Origin: an uncultured Planctomycetota bacterium
Lineage (GTDB): Bacteria; Planctomycetota; Phycisphaerae; UBA1845; Fen-1342
Length of the DNA stretch: 64,000 bases
Assembly: GCA_900696525.1 (NCBI GenBank)
Contig: CAADGL010000012.1
Location: 186,001 to 250,000, forward strand
Direction: 5' to 3'
Shown here: positions 54,602-62,074 of the stretch, piece by piece
Layout: each line of letters starts with the position of its first letter
Position numbering within the stretch: position 1 is the first letter of the stretch
The notes under the pieces: model-generated
Databases searched by the model: none
The model's input: the letters and a program-made list of their open reading frames with translations, nothing else
What the model was told of the DNA's origin: nothing
Position numbers and translations under genes: made by a program

Positions 54602-55780
54602 ATGCGTGCTCGAATGATCGGCCTGCGAAGCGGCATGCGCGGCGCGGGGCCTGCGCTCGTTATCGGGATCGCCTGCTGCGGGCTGGCCAGCGCCGGCGGG
54701 CAGCAGCCGCTCGCCAAGCTCCAGGCGCGGGCCGGCCAGGTCGCCGACCTGAGCTTCTCGCCCGACGGCCGGCTGCTCGCCAGCGGCCACGACGACGACC
54801 GCGTCCGCATCTGGAGCGTGAACGACAGGCGCATCGAGCGGACGATCCGCGTCCGCGTGCCCGTTCTCTCGGGCAGCCCGCGGCCGGCCGAGACGCAACA
54901 GCACATCGAGGCCGTCTCGTGGAGCCCCGGCGGCGAGTTCGTCGCCAGCGGCTTCTCGGCCGGTTTCGGCCGGGGCGTTGTGCAGCTCTGGGAGCCGGCG
55001 ACGGGAAAGGAGCTGCGCACGCTGGCCGAGAACGTGCACAACGTCCGCGTCACCGCCGTCAGCCCCGACGGCCGGCTCGTCGCGGTCAACCTGCGCGACC
55101 CGGAGCACGAGGGGCAGATGATCGTGCTGTTCGATTCGCAGACGGGCGCGACGGCCGGCCGGCTTCGCGGCGAGCGCCTCGCCGTCACCGCCGCCCTCTT
55201 CCTGCCCGACGGGCGGCGACTGGTGAGCGCCGGCGGCACGAAGGCGCAGGTCTGGGACCTCGAAAACCACGCGCTGCTCTGCACCTTCGACAAACACAAG
55301 TCAGCGATCAATTGCCTCGCGGTCGCCCCCGACGGGGCGCTGGTCGCCACCGGCGACGCCCGCGACGTGCTGCACCTCTGGAACCCGGAGGGCGCCGCGG
55401 GAGTCCACGAGATCGAGATGAAGTACGACCTCAGCCGCCCGCCGCGCGGCAGCCGCGAGCGGATGCGCGGCGCGGGGGCCGACGACGCAAAGCGGCCCGG
55501 CGGGGTCACGGCCCTGGTCTTCAGCCGCAGCGGGCGGACGGTGATCGCCGGCTACGTCGACCGCGGCATCCGCCTGTGGTCAACGAAGACGGGCAAACGC
55601 TGGGAGAGCCTGTTCGGCCACGCGGAGCGCGTCACGGCCCTGGCCATCACGCCCGACGGCGGAACGCTCGCCAGCGGCGGCCGCGACGGCCTGATCGCGC
55701 TGTGGAAGCTCAACGAGCCGGCGACCGACCCGACCGTGGACGAAGACGACGAGGGACGGACGGGCGATGACGGCAAGTGA
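54602..55780 (+). CDS. Exported WD40-repeat protein
   Basis: The 392-residue protein has a signal-like N-terminus (ALVIGIACCGLASAGG). A seven-bladed beta-propeller of WD40 repeats follows: GQVADLSFSPDGRLLASGHD, IEAVSWSPGGEFVASGF, VRVTAVSPDGRLVAVNL, INCLAVAPDGALVATGDA, VTALVFSRSGRTVIAGYVD and VTALAITPDGGTLASGGRDG. GGGGAG precedes the ATG at 54602. It is a protein-interaction scaffold in the envelope. The C-terminus ends in an acidic run (DEDDEG). Confidence 0.88.
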   Translation: MRARMIGLRSGMRGAGPALVIGIACCGLASAGGQQPLAKLQARAGQVADLSFSPDGRLLASGHDDDRVRIWSVNDRRIERTIRVRVPVLSGSPRPAETQQHIEAVSWSPGGEFVASGFSAGFGRGVVQLWEPATGKELRTLAENVHNVRVTAVSPDGRLVAVNLRDPEHEGQMIVLFDSQTGATAGRLRGERLAVTAALFLPDGRRLVSAGGTKAQVWDLENHALLCTFDKHKSAINCLAVAPDGALVATGDARDVLHLWNPEGAAGVHEIEMKYDLSRPPRGSRERMRGAGADDAKRPGGVTALVFSRSGRTVIAGYVDRGIRLWSTKTGKRWESLFGHAERVTALAITPDGGTLASGGRDGLIALWKLNEPATDPTVDEDDEGRTGDDGK

Positions 55781-55918
55781 GCCCCGAATGCGGTCACCTT
55801 CGCTGGCTACGTGCGACCAGCGATTCTCAATCGCCGAGCGCGACTCGGCCCGGTGCGAGAGTGTCTCGCGGGCCAGCGCGCATCGGCCGGCCAACGAGGA
55901 CGACCTATTTCACCACCG

Positions 55919-57493
55919 ATGAACCAATACAGACCGCCGCACGCGGCGGGGACGAAGCGCTCGACGGGGCGCCGCCTGCCCGTGCTGGGCCAGGCGCCTG
56001 CGCCGGTCGAAGCCGCCCCGCGCGGGCGACTCGGGAAGACGCCGGTCGTCTCCTTCGTCTCCCTCGGCTGCGCCAAGAACCTTGTCGACTCCGAGATGAT
56101 GCTCGGCCAGCTCGCCGAAAGTGGCGCGGTCATCAGCGGTGACGAGGCCCTGGCTGACACCGTCGTCGTCAACACCTGCGGCTTTCTCGAATCCTCCCGA
56201 ACCGAGGCCCTCGACATCCTGCGCGAGCTCGCCCAGCGCAAACGCGCCGGCGGCCTCAAGCGCATCGTCGTCGCCGGCTGCCTCGTGCAGCGCGACGGCG
56301 AGCGCATCCGCGAGTGGGTGCCCGAAGTCGACGCGCTCGTCGGCGTGAACAACCGCGATGACGTCGTGCGAGCCGTCTGGCGCATGGACCGCGACGCCGC
56401 CGTCAGCCGCTACCTGGGCGACTATCACGCCTCGCAGGCGGGCCGCTGGCAGGACCAGGGCCGGATGCGCCTGACGCCGCGGCACTATGCCTATGTGCGC
56501 ATCAGCGAAGGCTGTAACCAGAAGTGCACGTTCTGCACGATCCCCAGCATCCGCGGGCCGCTGCACTGCAAGCCGCCGGCGCAGATCGTCGCCGAGTGCC
56601 GCGAGCTGATCGCCGACGGGGCGCGCGAGCTGATCCTGATCGGGCAGGACACGACGAGCTACGGCGAGGACATCGGCTACGGCGAGGGGCTGGCGGGACT
56701 GCTGCGGATGCTGGATCGCGAATGCGACGGGGCGGACTGGATCCGGCTGATGTACGTGTATCCGTCGGTGATGACCGACGCGATGATCGACGCGATCGCC
56801 GAGTGCCAGCGCATCGTCAAGTACATCGACATCCCGTTGCAGCACATCAACGACCGCGTGCTGAAGGCGATGTACCGCCGCGTGACCCGCAGGCAGACCG
56901 AGGCGCTGCTGGAGAGGCTGCGGAAACGCATCCCGGGCGTGACGATCCGCACGACGTTCATCGTCGGCTTCCCGGGCGAGACGGAGAGCGAGTTCGGCGA
57001 GCTGCTGAGCTTCATCGACGCCTTCGAGTTCGACGCGGTCGGGGCCTTCCGCTACTCGCTCGAGCCCGACACGCCCGCCGGACGAATGAAACAGCAGATC
57101 GGCGCGGCGGTGAGCGAGGAGCGTTACGCGCGGCTGATGCTGGCGCAGCAGAAGGTGGCGCTGGCGGCGGCCAAACGGCGGGTAGGCCAGCGGCTCGAGG
57201 TGCTGGTGGATTCTTGCGGTGTCGGCGTCCAGCCGGCATCAAGCGGTATCGGCGTCCAGCCGGTTTCCTCGGGCCCGGTCGCGATCGCGCGCCACGCCGG
57301 CCAGGCGCCGGAGGTGGATTCGGTGTCGCTGCTGACCGTGGGAGGGAAAAACGGGCGCGGCGGACCGCCGAGCGCCGGCGAGATGGTCGCAGTGCGCTGC
57401 GTCGGGACGCTGGATTATGATCTCGTGGTCGCGGCGGCGCCTTCGCGGCGGTCGGGTGCGGCGCGGGCGACAGCGACCGCCCCTCCGCGCTGA
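55919..57493 (+). CDS. rimO: Ribosomal protein S12 methylthiotransferase
   Basis: The 524-residue radical-SAM enzyme adds a methylthio group to Asp89 of S12. FVSLGCAKNLVDSEMML, VVNTCGFLESSR and VVAGCLVQRDGER provide the N-terminal cluster cysteines. CNQKCTFCTIPSIRG provides the radical-SAM cluster. IDIPLQHINDRVLKAMYRR and TTFIVGFPGETESEFGE are typical. The C-terminal TRAM domain is interrupted after EVLVDS by two copies of a 9-residue repeat (GVGVQPASS, GIGVQPVSS), and it ends with an extra tail. The length exceeds the usual 430-450 for this reason and because of a 40-residue N-extension. Confidence 0.95.
   Translation: MNQYRPPHAAGTKRSTGRRLPVLGQAPAPVEAAPRGRLGKTPVVSFVSLGCAKNLVDSEMMLGQLAESGAVISGDEALADTVVVNTCGFLESSRTEALDILRELAQRKRAGGLKRIVVAGCLVQRDGERIREWVPEVDALVGVNNRDDVVRAVWRMDRDAAVSRYLGDYHASQAGRWQDQGRMRLTPRHYAYVRISEGCNQKCTFCTIPSIRGPLHCKPPAQIVAECRELIADGARELILIGQDTTSYGEDIGYGEGLAGLLRMLDRECDGADWIRLMYVYPSVMTDAMIDAIAECQRIVKYIDIPLQHINDRVLKAMYRRVTRRQTEALLERLRKRIPGVTIRTTFIVGFPGETESEFGELLSFIDAFEFDAVGAFRYSLEPDTPAGRMKQQIGAAVSEERYARLMLAQQKVALAAAKRRVGQRLEVLVDSCGVGVQPASSGIGVQPVSSGPVAIARHAGQAPEVDSVSLLTVGGKNGRGGPPSAGEMVAVRCVGTLDYDLVVAAAPSRRSGAARATATAPPR
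57217..57270 (+). repeat. Two tandem 27-bp units inserted in the rimO TRAM domain
   Basis: CGGTGTCGGCGTCCAGCCGG-type unit at 57217-57243 is followed directly by CGGTATCGGCGTCCAGCCGG-type unit at 57244-57270. Both encode GxGVQPxSS. The unit resembles the GGCGGGCTTCCAGCC core found in two intergenic places nearby (57608-57628 and 60976-60994). Confidence 0.65.
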
Positions 57494-57538
57494 ACGTGTG
57501 AGACGGCGCAGCCTTCTTCGGTTCCTGGCTGATAGACT

Positions 57539-57676
57539 GCGCTAGTGTAGTGCCTCGCAGAAATGTGACGGTATCACGGATGGGTGGAGCAGGCATCTTG
57601 CCCGCTCGGGCGGGCTGGAAGCCCGCCCCACCCTGCATAGGGACAGGCAGTTACTTGCGAGGCACTACACTAGCGC
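57539..57676. mobile_element. MITE-like element with 21-bp perfect inverted ends
   Basis: GCGCTAGTGTAGTGCCTCGC begins the left end (57539-57559). The right end (57656-57676) is its exact reverse complement over 21 bases. The 138-bp element has no coding capacity. Its middle has a second hairpin, GGGCGGGCT at 57608 and AGCCCGCCC at 57620, and stands between rimO and trxB. This is the size and structure of a non-autonomous inverted-repeat element. No target-site duplication is obvious. It could also act as a bidirectional terminator. Confidence 0.6.
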
Positions 57677-57713
57677 TCGGCCCGGCCGAACCGGCGGCAC
57701 GGGCGCGGCGGTC

Positions 57714-58688
57714 TCACTCGATCCCCCGCCCCGCCAGCCAGCGCTCCGCGTCGATCGCCGCCATGCAGCCCGTGCCGGCGGCGGTGACGGCCTGGCGGTA
57801 GACGTGGTCGGCGACGTCGCCGGCGGCGAACACGCCCTCGACATTGGTGCGCGTGCCGGGCGGATTCGGCAGCTTCAGGTAGCCCTTGTCGTCGGTATCG
57901 AGCACGCCCTTGAACAGCTCGGTGTTGGGCGTGTGGCCGATCGCCAGGAACAGGCCGCGGCAGGGCAGGTCGCGCTGCTCGCCCGTCCGCACGTCCTTCA
58001 GCCGCACGCCGCTGATCGTCTGCTCGCCCAGCACGTCGACGATGGTGGCGTTCCAGACGGGCTCCATCTTGCCGTGCTCGACGAGCTTGAAGAAGCGCTC
58101 CTGCATCGCCTTGCTGGCGCGAAGCTGGTCACGACGATGCACGAGGTAGACTTTCCTGGCGAACTTCGTCAGGTAGCTGCCCTCTTCGATGGCCGAGTCG
58201 CCCCCGCCGACGACCACGAGGTCCTGGTTGCGGAACGCCGGCAGCGCCCCGTCACACACGGCGCAGGCCGACACTCCGCCGCCACTCTCAGCCAGGCGCT
58301 TCTCGTTCGGCAGGCCGAGCCAGTTGGCGCGGGCGCCCGTGGCGACGATGACGGCGTGGGCCCGCACCGTGTGGTCATCGCTCTTGATGGTGAACGGGCG
58401 ATTCCTGAAATCAACCTCGTAGACGTCCTGGGTGATGAGCCGCGTGCCGAAGCGCTCCGCCTGCTTGCGGAACGCCTTCATCATCTTCGGGCCGTCCACG
58501 CCGTCCGGAAAGCCCGGGTAGTTCTCGACCTCCGTCGTGAACATGAGCTGCCCGCCGGGGATCAGCCCGCCCGCGTTGTACCCCTCGAAGCACAGGGGCT
58601 GAAGGGCGGCGCGGGCGGCGTAGATGCAGGCGGTCAACCCCGCCGGCCCTGACCCGATGATGACGACTTTTTCGACCTGGTCGGCCAT
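57714..58688 (-). CDS. trxB: Thioredoxin-disulfide reductase
   Basis: The 324-residue flavoenzyme has two Rossmann domains: IIGSGPAGLTACIYAARA (FAD) and VVVGGGDSAIEEGSYLTKFA (NADPH). The redox-active disulfide is in CAVCDGALP, and AAGDVADHVYRQAVTAAGTG is the C-terminal FAD contact. It keeps thioredoxin reduced with NADPH. Length and motif order are standard. It converges on rimO across the inverted-repeat element. The upstream symporter gene is 66 bases away on the same strand. Confidence 0.96.
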   Translation of the reverse strand: MADQVEKVVIIGSGPAGLTACIYAARAALQPLCFEGYNAGGLIPGGQLMFTTEVENYPGFPDGVDGPKMMKAFRKQAERFGTRLITQDVYEVDFRNRPFTIKSDDHTVRAHAVIVATGARANWLGLPNEKRLAESGGGVSACAVCDGALPAFRNQDLVVVGGGDSAIEEGSYLTKFARKVYLVHRRDQLRASKAMQERFFKLVEHGKMEPVWNATIVDVLGEQTISGVRLKDVRTGEQRDLPCRGLFLAIGHTPNTELFKGVLDTDDKGYLKLPNPPGTRTNVEGVFAAGDVADHVYRQAVTAAGTGCMAAIDAERWLAGRGIE

Positions 58689-58754
58689 GCGCGGAAACCT
58701 CCGAGATTGCCAGGAGTGTACGCCGTGCGAGCCATCGGACCAAGCGTCTCCCGG

Positions 58755-60587
58755 TCAGGCGACGTTGCGAGGCGGCGGAGACGCCGGGCGCGGCCGGGCC
58801 AGGACGTACCCCACAAGAAAAGCGACGAAGAACCCGAGCGGCACGTTCCACGGCCAGGCCACGCTGAGGTGCCCGGGCGTGCCCTCGGCGTCCGGGCGCT
58901 GGTAGCACGCAAGGAACACCGGCAGCCCCGCCGCCAGGAGCAGCACGACCGTCTGGGCCAGCGACGTAAGCGGGCGACGCGGCGCGTTCCGGCCGGCGAT
59001 CCGCAGCGCCAGCCAGGTCAGCGCAACAGCCGCGGAGAGCGCGATGGTCGTCCATTGCGCCCAGGGCTGATGCCAGGAGAGAGCGAAGACGGCGAGCACC
59101 GAGAGCGGCGCGCCCCAGGCGATGCCGCGCCAGTCGACGTTCAGACGCCACAGCGCCAGCAGGAAGGCCGCCAGCATCGCCCCGCCCGTGTACGAGGCCA
59201 TCGCCAGCGCCAGGTTCAGAATATCACCGTAGCGGGCGCGGGCCAGTTCGGCCAGGCTCGCCATCAGGCACAGCACGACGCCCCAGGCCACAACCAGCAG
59301 CTTCGAGAGCCAGACCAGTTCGCCGTCGGCGGCGTCTTTCGCGTTGTCGTTCGGCGCGGCCGTGCCTTCGCGGGCCGCGGCTGCGGTCTCGCCTGTCGCG
59401 CTCGCCGGGTCGCGCGATCGTTCGCTCCCAACGACCACCTGGAATCCGCGCCGCCGGCGTCGCAGCGGCATGACGAAGCCGGCGATAACGGTCTGGCTGA
59501 GCGCCGCGAGGACGGAATCGAGGCTGGAGATGGCGGCGGCGAAAACGCCCGCGAGAATCAGGCCCGTCAGCCCCGGCGGGATCTCGCGCACGATGAAATG
59601 CGGGAAGATGCGGTCGGGCTTCTCGACCACGCTCGCCGCGTCCGCCGGGTCGAGCGGATGCTGCTGGTAGAACGCATACAGGCCGAGGCCGACGAGCATC
59701 GCGAGCACGGCAACGCCCAGGCCGAGGCTGCTGCTGATGATGGCCAGGCTGGCGGCGCGCGGCCCGCGGCAGCAGAACATGCGCTGCGCGATCATCTGGT
59801 CGGTTCCGTAGCTGTTCAGGCACAGGATCGTGTTGCCGATCAGCGCCGCCCAGAGCGTGAACGCGACGTTCGGATCGGCGCTGAGGTTCCACAGCCGCAG
59901 CTTGTCCGCCGGCCCCCCGAGCGCGTCCGTCGCGGTAGAGGCGGCGGCGGCGACGCCCGCCCAGCCGCCGTCGACGCGCACGAGCACAAGAATCAGCGCC
60001 CCGACCAGCGCGCCGCTGAACAGCACGAACTGGATCAGGTCGGTCCAGACAACCAGCGAAATGCCGCCCAGCAGCGTCCAGCCGACGGCGACGGCGCCGA
60101 TGATCCAGATGCTGGCGTTGAGCGGGATGCCGCTGATCTGCTCAAGGATCAGCGCGGTGAGCAGCACGCGCACGCTCTGTCCGAGGATCGCCCCCAGCAC
60201 GAACAGCCCCGTCGTGACGCCGCGCGCCGGCGGGCCGAGCCGGTTTCCGACGTAGTCGTAGGGGCTGTAGATCTCGCGCTCGTAGAACGCCGGCACGAAC
60301 CACAGGCCGATGATGACCCGCGCCAGCACGGCGCCGAGCGCCAGTTGCAGGTAGGTGAGATCGCCGCCGGGCGCGAAGACGATCGCCGGCACGCTGATGA
60401 ACGTGACGGCGGAGATTTCGGTGGCGATGATCGATCCGGAGACGGCGTACCAGGGGAGCTTGCGACCGGCCAGGAAGAAATCGCGCATGGTGCTGGTGCG
60501 GCCGGCGAGCCGGGCGCCGAGCAGCGTCGTCAGCAGCAGGTAGCCGCAGAAGACGACCCAGTCGATCCAGAGGACGTGCACGTGCAT
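58755..60587 (-). CDS. Sodium:solute symporter (SSS family)
   Basis: The 610-residue protein has 13 or so membrane helices of the SSS/LeuT fold. GRKLPWYAVSGSIIATEISA (first signature), FVPAFYEREIYSPYDYVGNR, and ILAGVFAAAISSLDSVLAAL (sodium-site serines in the Ala-Ser-Ser-Leu-Asp motif) are characteristic of this family. Substrate (sugar, proline, pantothenate or other) cannot be told. An insertion of about 60 charged residues follows RRRRRGFQVVVG. I use the ATG at 60587; the frame upstream encodes only arginine-rich repeat sequence. Confidence 0.88.
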   Translation of the reverse strand: MHVHVLWIDWVVFCGYLLLTTLLGARLAGRTSTMRDFFLAGRKLPWYAVSGSIIATEISAVTFISVPAIVFAPGGDLTYLQLALGAVLARVIIGLWFVPAFYEREIYSPYDYVGNRLGPPARGVTTGLFVLGAILGQSVRVLLTALILEQISGIPLNASIWIIGAVAVGWTLLGGISLVVWTDLIQFVLFSGALVGALILVLVRVDGGWAGVAAAASTATDALGGPADKLRLWNLSADPNVAFTLWAALIGNTILCLNSYGTDQMIAQRMFCCRGPRAASLAIISSSLGLGVAVLAMLVGLGLYAFYQQHPLDPADAASVVEKPDRIFPHFIVREIPPGLTGLILAGVFAAAISSLDSVLAALSQTVIAGFVMPLRRRRRGFQVVVGSERSRDPASATGETAAAAREGTAAPNDNAKDAADGELVWLSKLLVVAWGVVLCLMASLAELARARYGDILNLALAMASYTGGAMLAAFLLALWRLNVDWRGIAWGAPLSVLAVFALSWHQPWAQWTTIALSAAVALTWLALRIAGRNAPRRPLTSLAQTVVLLLAAGLPVFLACYQRPDAEGTPGHLSVAWPWNVPLGFFVAFLVGYVLARPRPASPPPRNVA

Positions 60588-60640
60588 TGCCGCCTTCGCG
60601 CTCTTTCGAGCCAGGTCCGCGCGGGCGCTTCGAGCCAGGG

Positions 60641-60703
60641 CCACGCGCCGCCGCCGCCCGGCCACGCGCCGCCGCCGCCCGGCCACGCGCCGCCGCCGCC
60701 CGG
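60641..60703. repeat. Three tandem 21-bp units upstream of the symporter
   Basis: CCACGCGCCGCCGCCGCCCG repeats with a 21-bp period at 60641, 60662 and 60683, with identical copies. The last copy ends in CCTACAC. It is a GC-only minisatellite 54 bases before the symporter start codon. It could affect the leader, but no evidence shows that. Confidence 0.75.
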
Positions 60704-60840
60704 CCTACACGCTGCGCCGGGGCGCGGCGCCAGGCCCGGGGAGTTGACAATCCGCCGCGCCGCGTGAAAGATAGCGGCAAGGCCGGTCTTGGCAGAATTG
60801 GCAGAGGCGGGGCCGCCATCCAGGATTGCACACCGGCGCC

Positions 60841-60914
60841 GGGCGATTAGCTCAGTTGGCTAGAGCGCATGCTCGACACGCATGAGGTCACAGGTTCGAA
60901 TCCTGTATCGCCCA
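60841..60914 (+). tRNA. tRNA-Val (GAC) with C at position 33
   Basis: GGGCGAT pairs with ATCGCCC. The D-arm GCTC/GAGC and the T-loop TTCGAAT are normal. The anticodon stem CATGC/GCATG closes the loop TCGACAC, so the anticodon is GAC (Val). Position 33 is C where U is nearly universal, and position 32 is U; the two bases look swapped relative to the common CTGACAC loop. Confidence 0.88.
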
Positions 60915-60975
60915 TCGACACGTTCGTATCCGTTCCGACAAGCGCCGCGTTGCTGGAGCTGACTGACTCGGGTGG

Positions 60976-60994
60976 GGCGGGCTTCCAGCCCGCC
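60976..60994. repeat. Short palindromic repeat shared with the inverted-repeat element
   Basis: GGCGGGCT, TCC, AGCCCGCC forms an 8-bp hairpin. The same core, in the opposite orientation (GGCGGGCT, GGA, AGCCCGCC), lies at 57609-57627 inside the inverted-repeat element. Both copies are flanked by GTGG/CCAC-like bases. It looks like a REP-type family. Confidence 0.6.
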
Positions 60995-61030
60995 AGGAAG
61001 CTCACCTGGGGTCGCGACAGGAGCGGTCAG

Positions 61031-61135
61031 TGGGGTGGTGTGGGACCGGTCTCCGACCGGTCTTCTGGGGTGGTGTGGGACCGGTCCCTGACCGGTCTTC
61101 GGGGGTGGTGTGGGACTGGTCTCTGACCGGTCTTC
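61031..61135 (+). repeat. Three tandem 35-bp units, each with a GACCGGTC hairpin
   Basis: Units begin at 61031, 61066 and 61101. Each is G/TGGGGTGGTGTGGGAC followed by CGGTC, a short loop and a GACCGGTCTTC. Only one to three bases differ between copies. The GACCGGTC palindrome recurs in each unit, so the transcript would fold as three hairpins. They lie between tRNA-Val and the Rhs remnant. Confidence 0.8.
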
Positions 61136-61244
61136 GCTCGCCGGCACCAGCGGCATCGGCGGCCTGCTGGCCATCCAGGACGCCAACGGCACGACCACGG
61201 GTGAGAACCACGAATTCGACGACCTGCCTATCTCGAAGCGTTGA
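61134..61244 (+). pseudogene. Remnant of an Rhs/YD-repeat protein gene
   Basis: Codons from about 61134 encode SLAGTSGIGGLLAIQDANGT, then TTGENHEFDD, ending in PISKR and TGA at 61242-61244. The segment GIGGLLAIxDxNGT is the signature that precedes the C-terminal core of bacterial Rhs and YD-repeat proteins. The piece is only about 37 codons, without a start and without the rest of the core. It is a decayed or truncated fragment. No other Rhs sequence is in the window. Confidence 0.6.
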
Positions 61245-61362
61245 AACACTCTCAAGGTAGATCAGGCGGCCTTGCCCATCATCTCATCCCGGAAACCCGG
61301 ATGAGCCAATCTGACTGAGGGCTTGCCAGGTGACGCACGGGCTAATCGCCTGGCCACACCCT

Positions 61363-61926
61363 TCAGAGGTCTTCCTCGCCCTTCGCGGGAAGCGCTCCAC
61401 CTTGATAGAGCTCCAACAGCCGCTCGTACGCCGCGCGGTAGGCGATGAAGCGCGTCTGGTGTTCGGCCCGGGCGGCGTCGTTTGGCGCCTTGTCCGGGTG
61501 CCAGCGGCGCGACACGCGCCGCCAGGCCCGGCGCAGGTCATCCCGGGTGGCCGTCGGCGCCAGCCCGAGCAGCTCCAGCGCCTCGCGCTGGCGGATCTCG
61601 TCGGCCCGGCGTCGCACGCATTCGTCGGCCCGGGCGCGCAGCCGCGGCTCGGCCCCGCGCAGCAGTTCCCAGCTCCAGACGTCCGGCAGCATCGCCCCGA
61701 GGCTGGCGCCCATCACCGTCAGCATGCGCGTGAACGGCCGCCCACGCAGCCGCAGCAGGCTGTCGATCAGCAGCCCCCCGGCGGCTGCGGCGCGCCCGCC
61801 CGTCGCGGCTCCGCGCCGGCGGGCGCGGGCCAGCTCGCCGCGCAGCAGCGGCGCCACGTCGCGCCGCCACACGCGCCGCAGAAAGCGGCGCAGGGCCTCG
61901 TCCTGGTCGACGCGCCGATCGTTCAT
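61363..61926 (-). CDS. Protein with C-terminal J-domain
   Basis: The 187-residue protein has an arginine- and alanine-rich N-terminal half of unknown fold, with a possible hydrophobic stretch (FTRMLTVMGASLGAMLPDVW). The C-terminal J-domain runs from REALELLGLAPTATRDDLRR to YERLLELYQ. The HPD motif is present in WRRVSRRWHPDKAP. J-domains stimulate Hsp70 (DnaK) ATPase. Having it at the C-terminus, without zinc or G/F regions, marks a specialised co-chaperone rather than DnaJ. No dnaK is nearby. Confidence 0.82.
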   Translation of the reverse strand: MNDRRVDQDEALRRFLRRVWRRDVAPLLRGELARARRRGAATGGRAAAAGGLLIDSLLRLRGRPFTRMLTVMGASLGAMLPDVWSWELLRGAEPRLRARADECVRRRADEIRQREALELLGLAPTATRDDLRRAWRRVSRRWHPDKAPNDAARAEHQTRFIAYRAAYERLLELYQGGALPAKGEEDL

Positions 61927-62074
61927 CCACCGGTCCCCGTCCGCGCCGTCTGCCCCGTGAATCTCGCGTCACGGCGACGCACGGCGCACGGGTTGTTTAT
62001 ATCATGCCGTGACCGCGCCGGGGAAGCGCGGCGCGTTCGCCCCAGGTGAGGCGGGACGTTTCGGAGCGGGCTGC

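Noticed and set aside
61031-61135. CRISPR array
   Set aside because: Units are directly adjacent with no unique spacers and are dominated by one palindrome, so they are tandem repeats.
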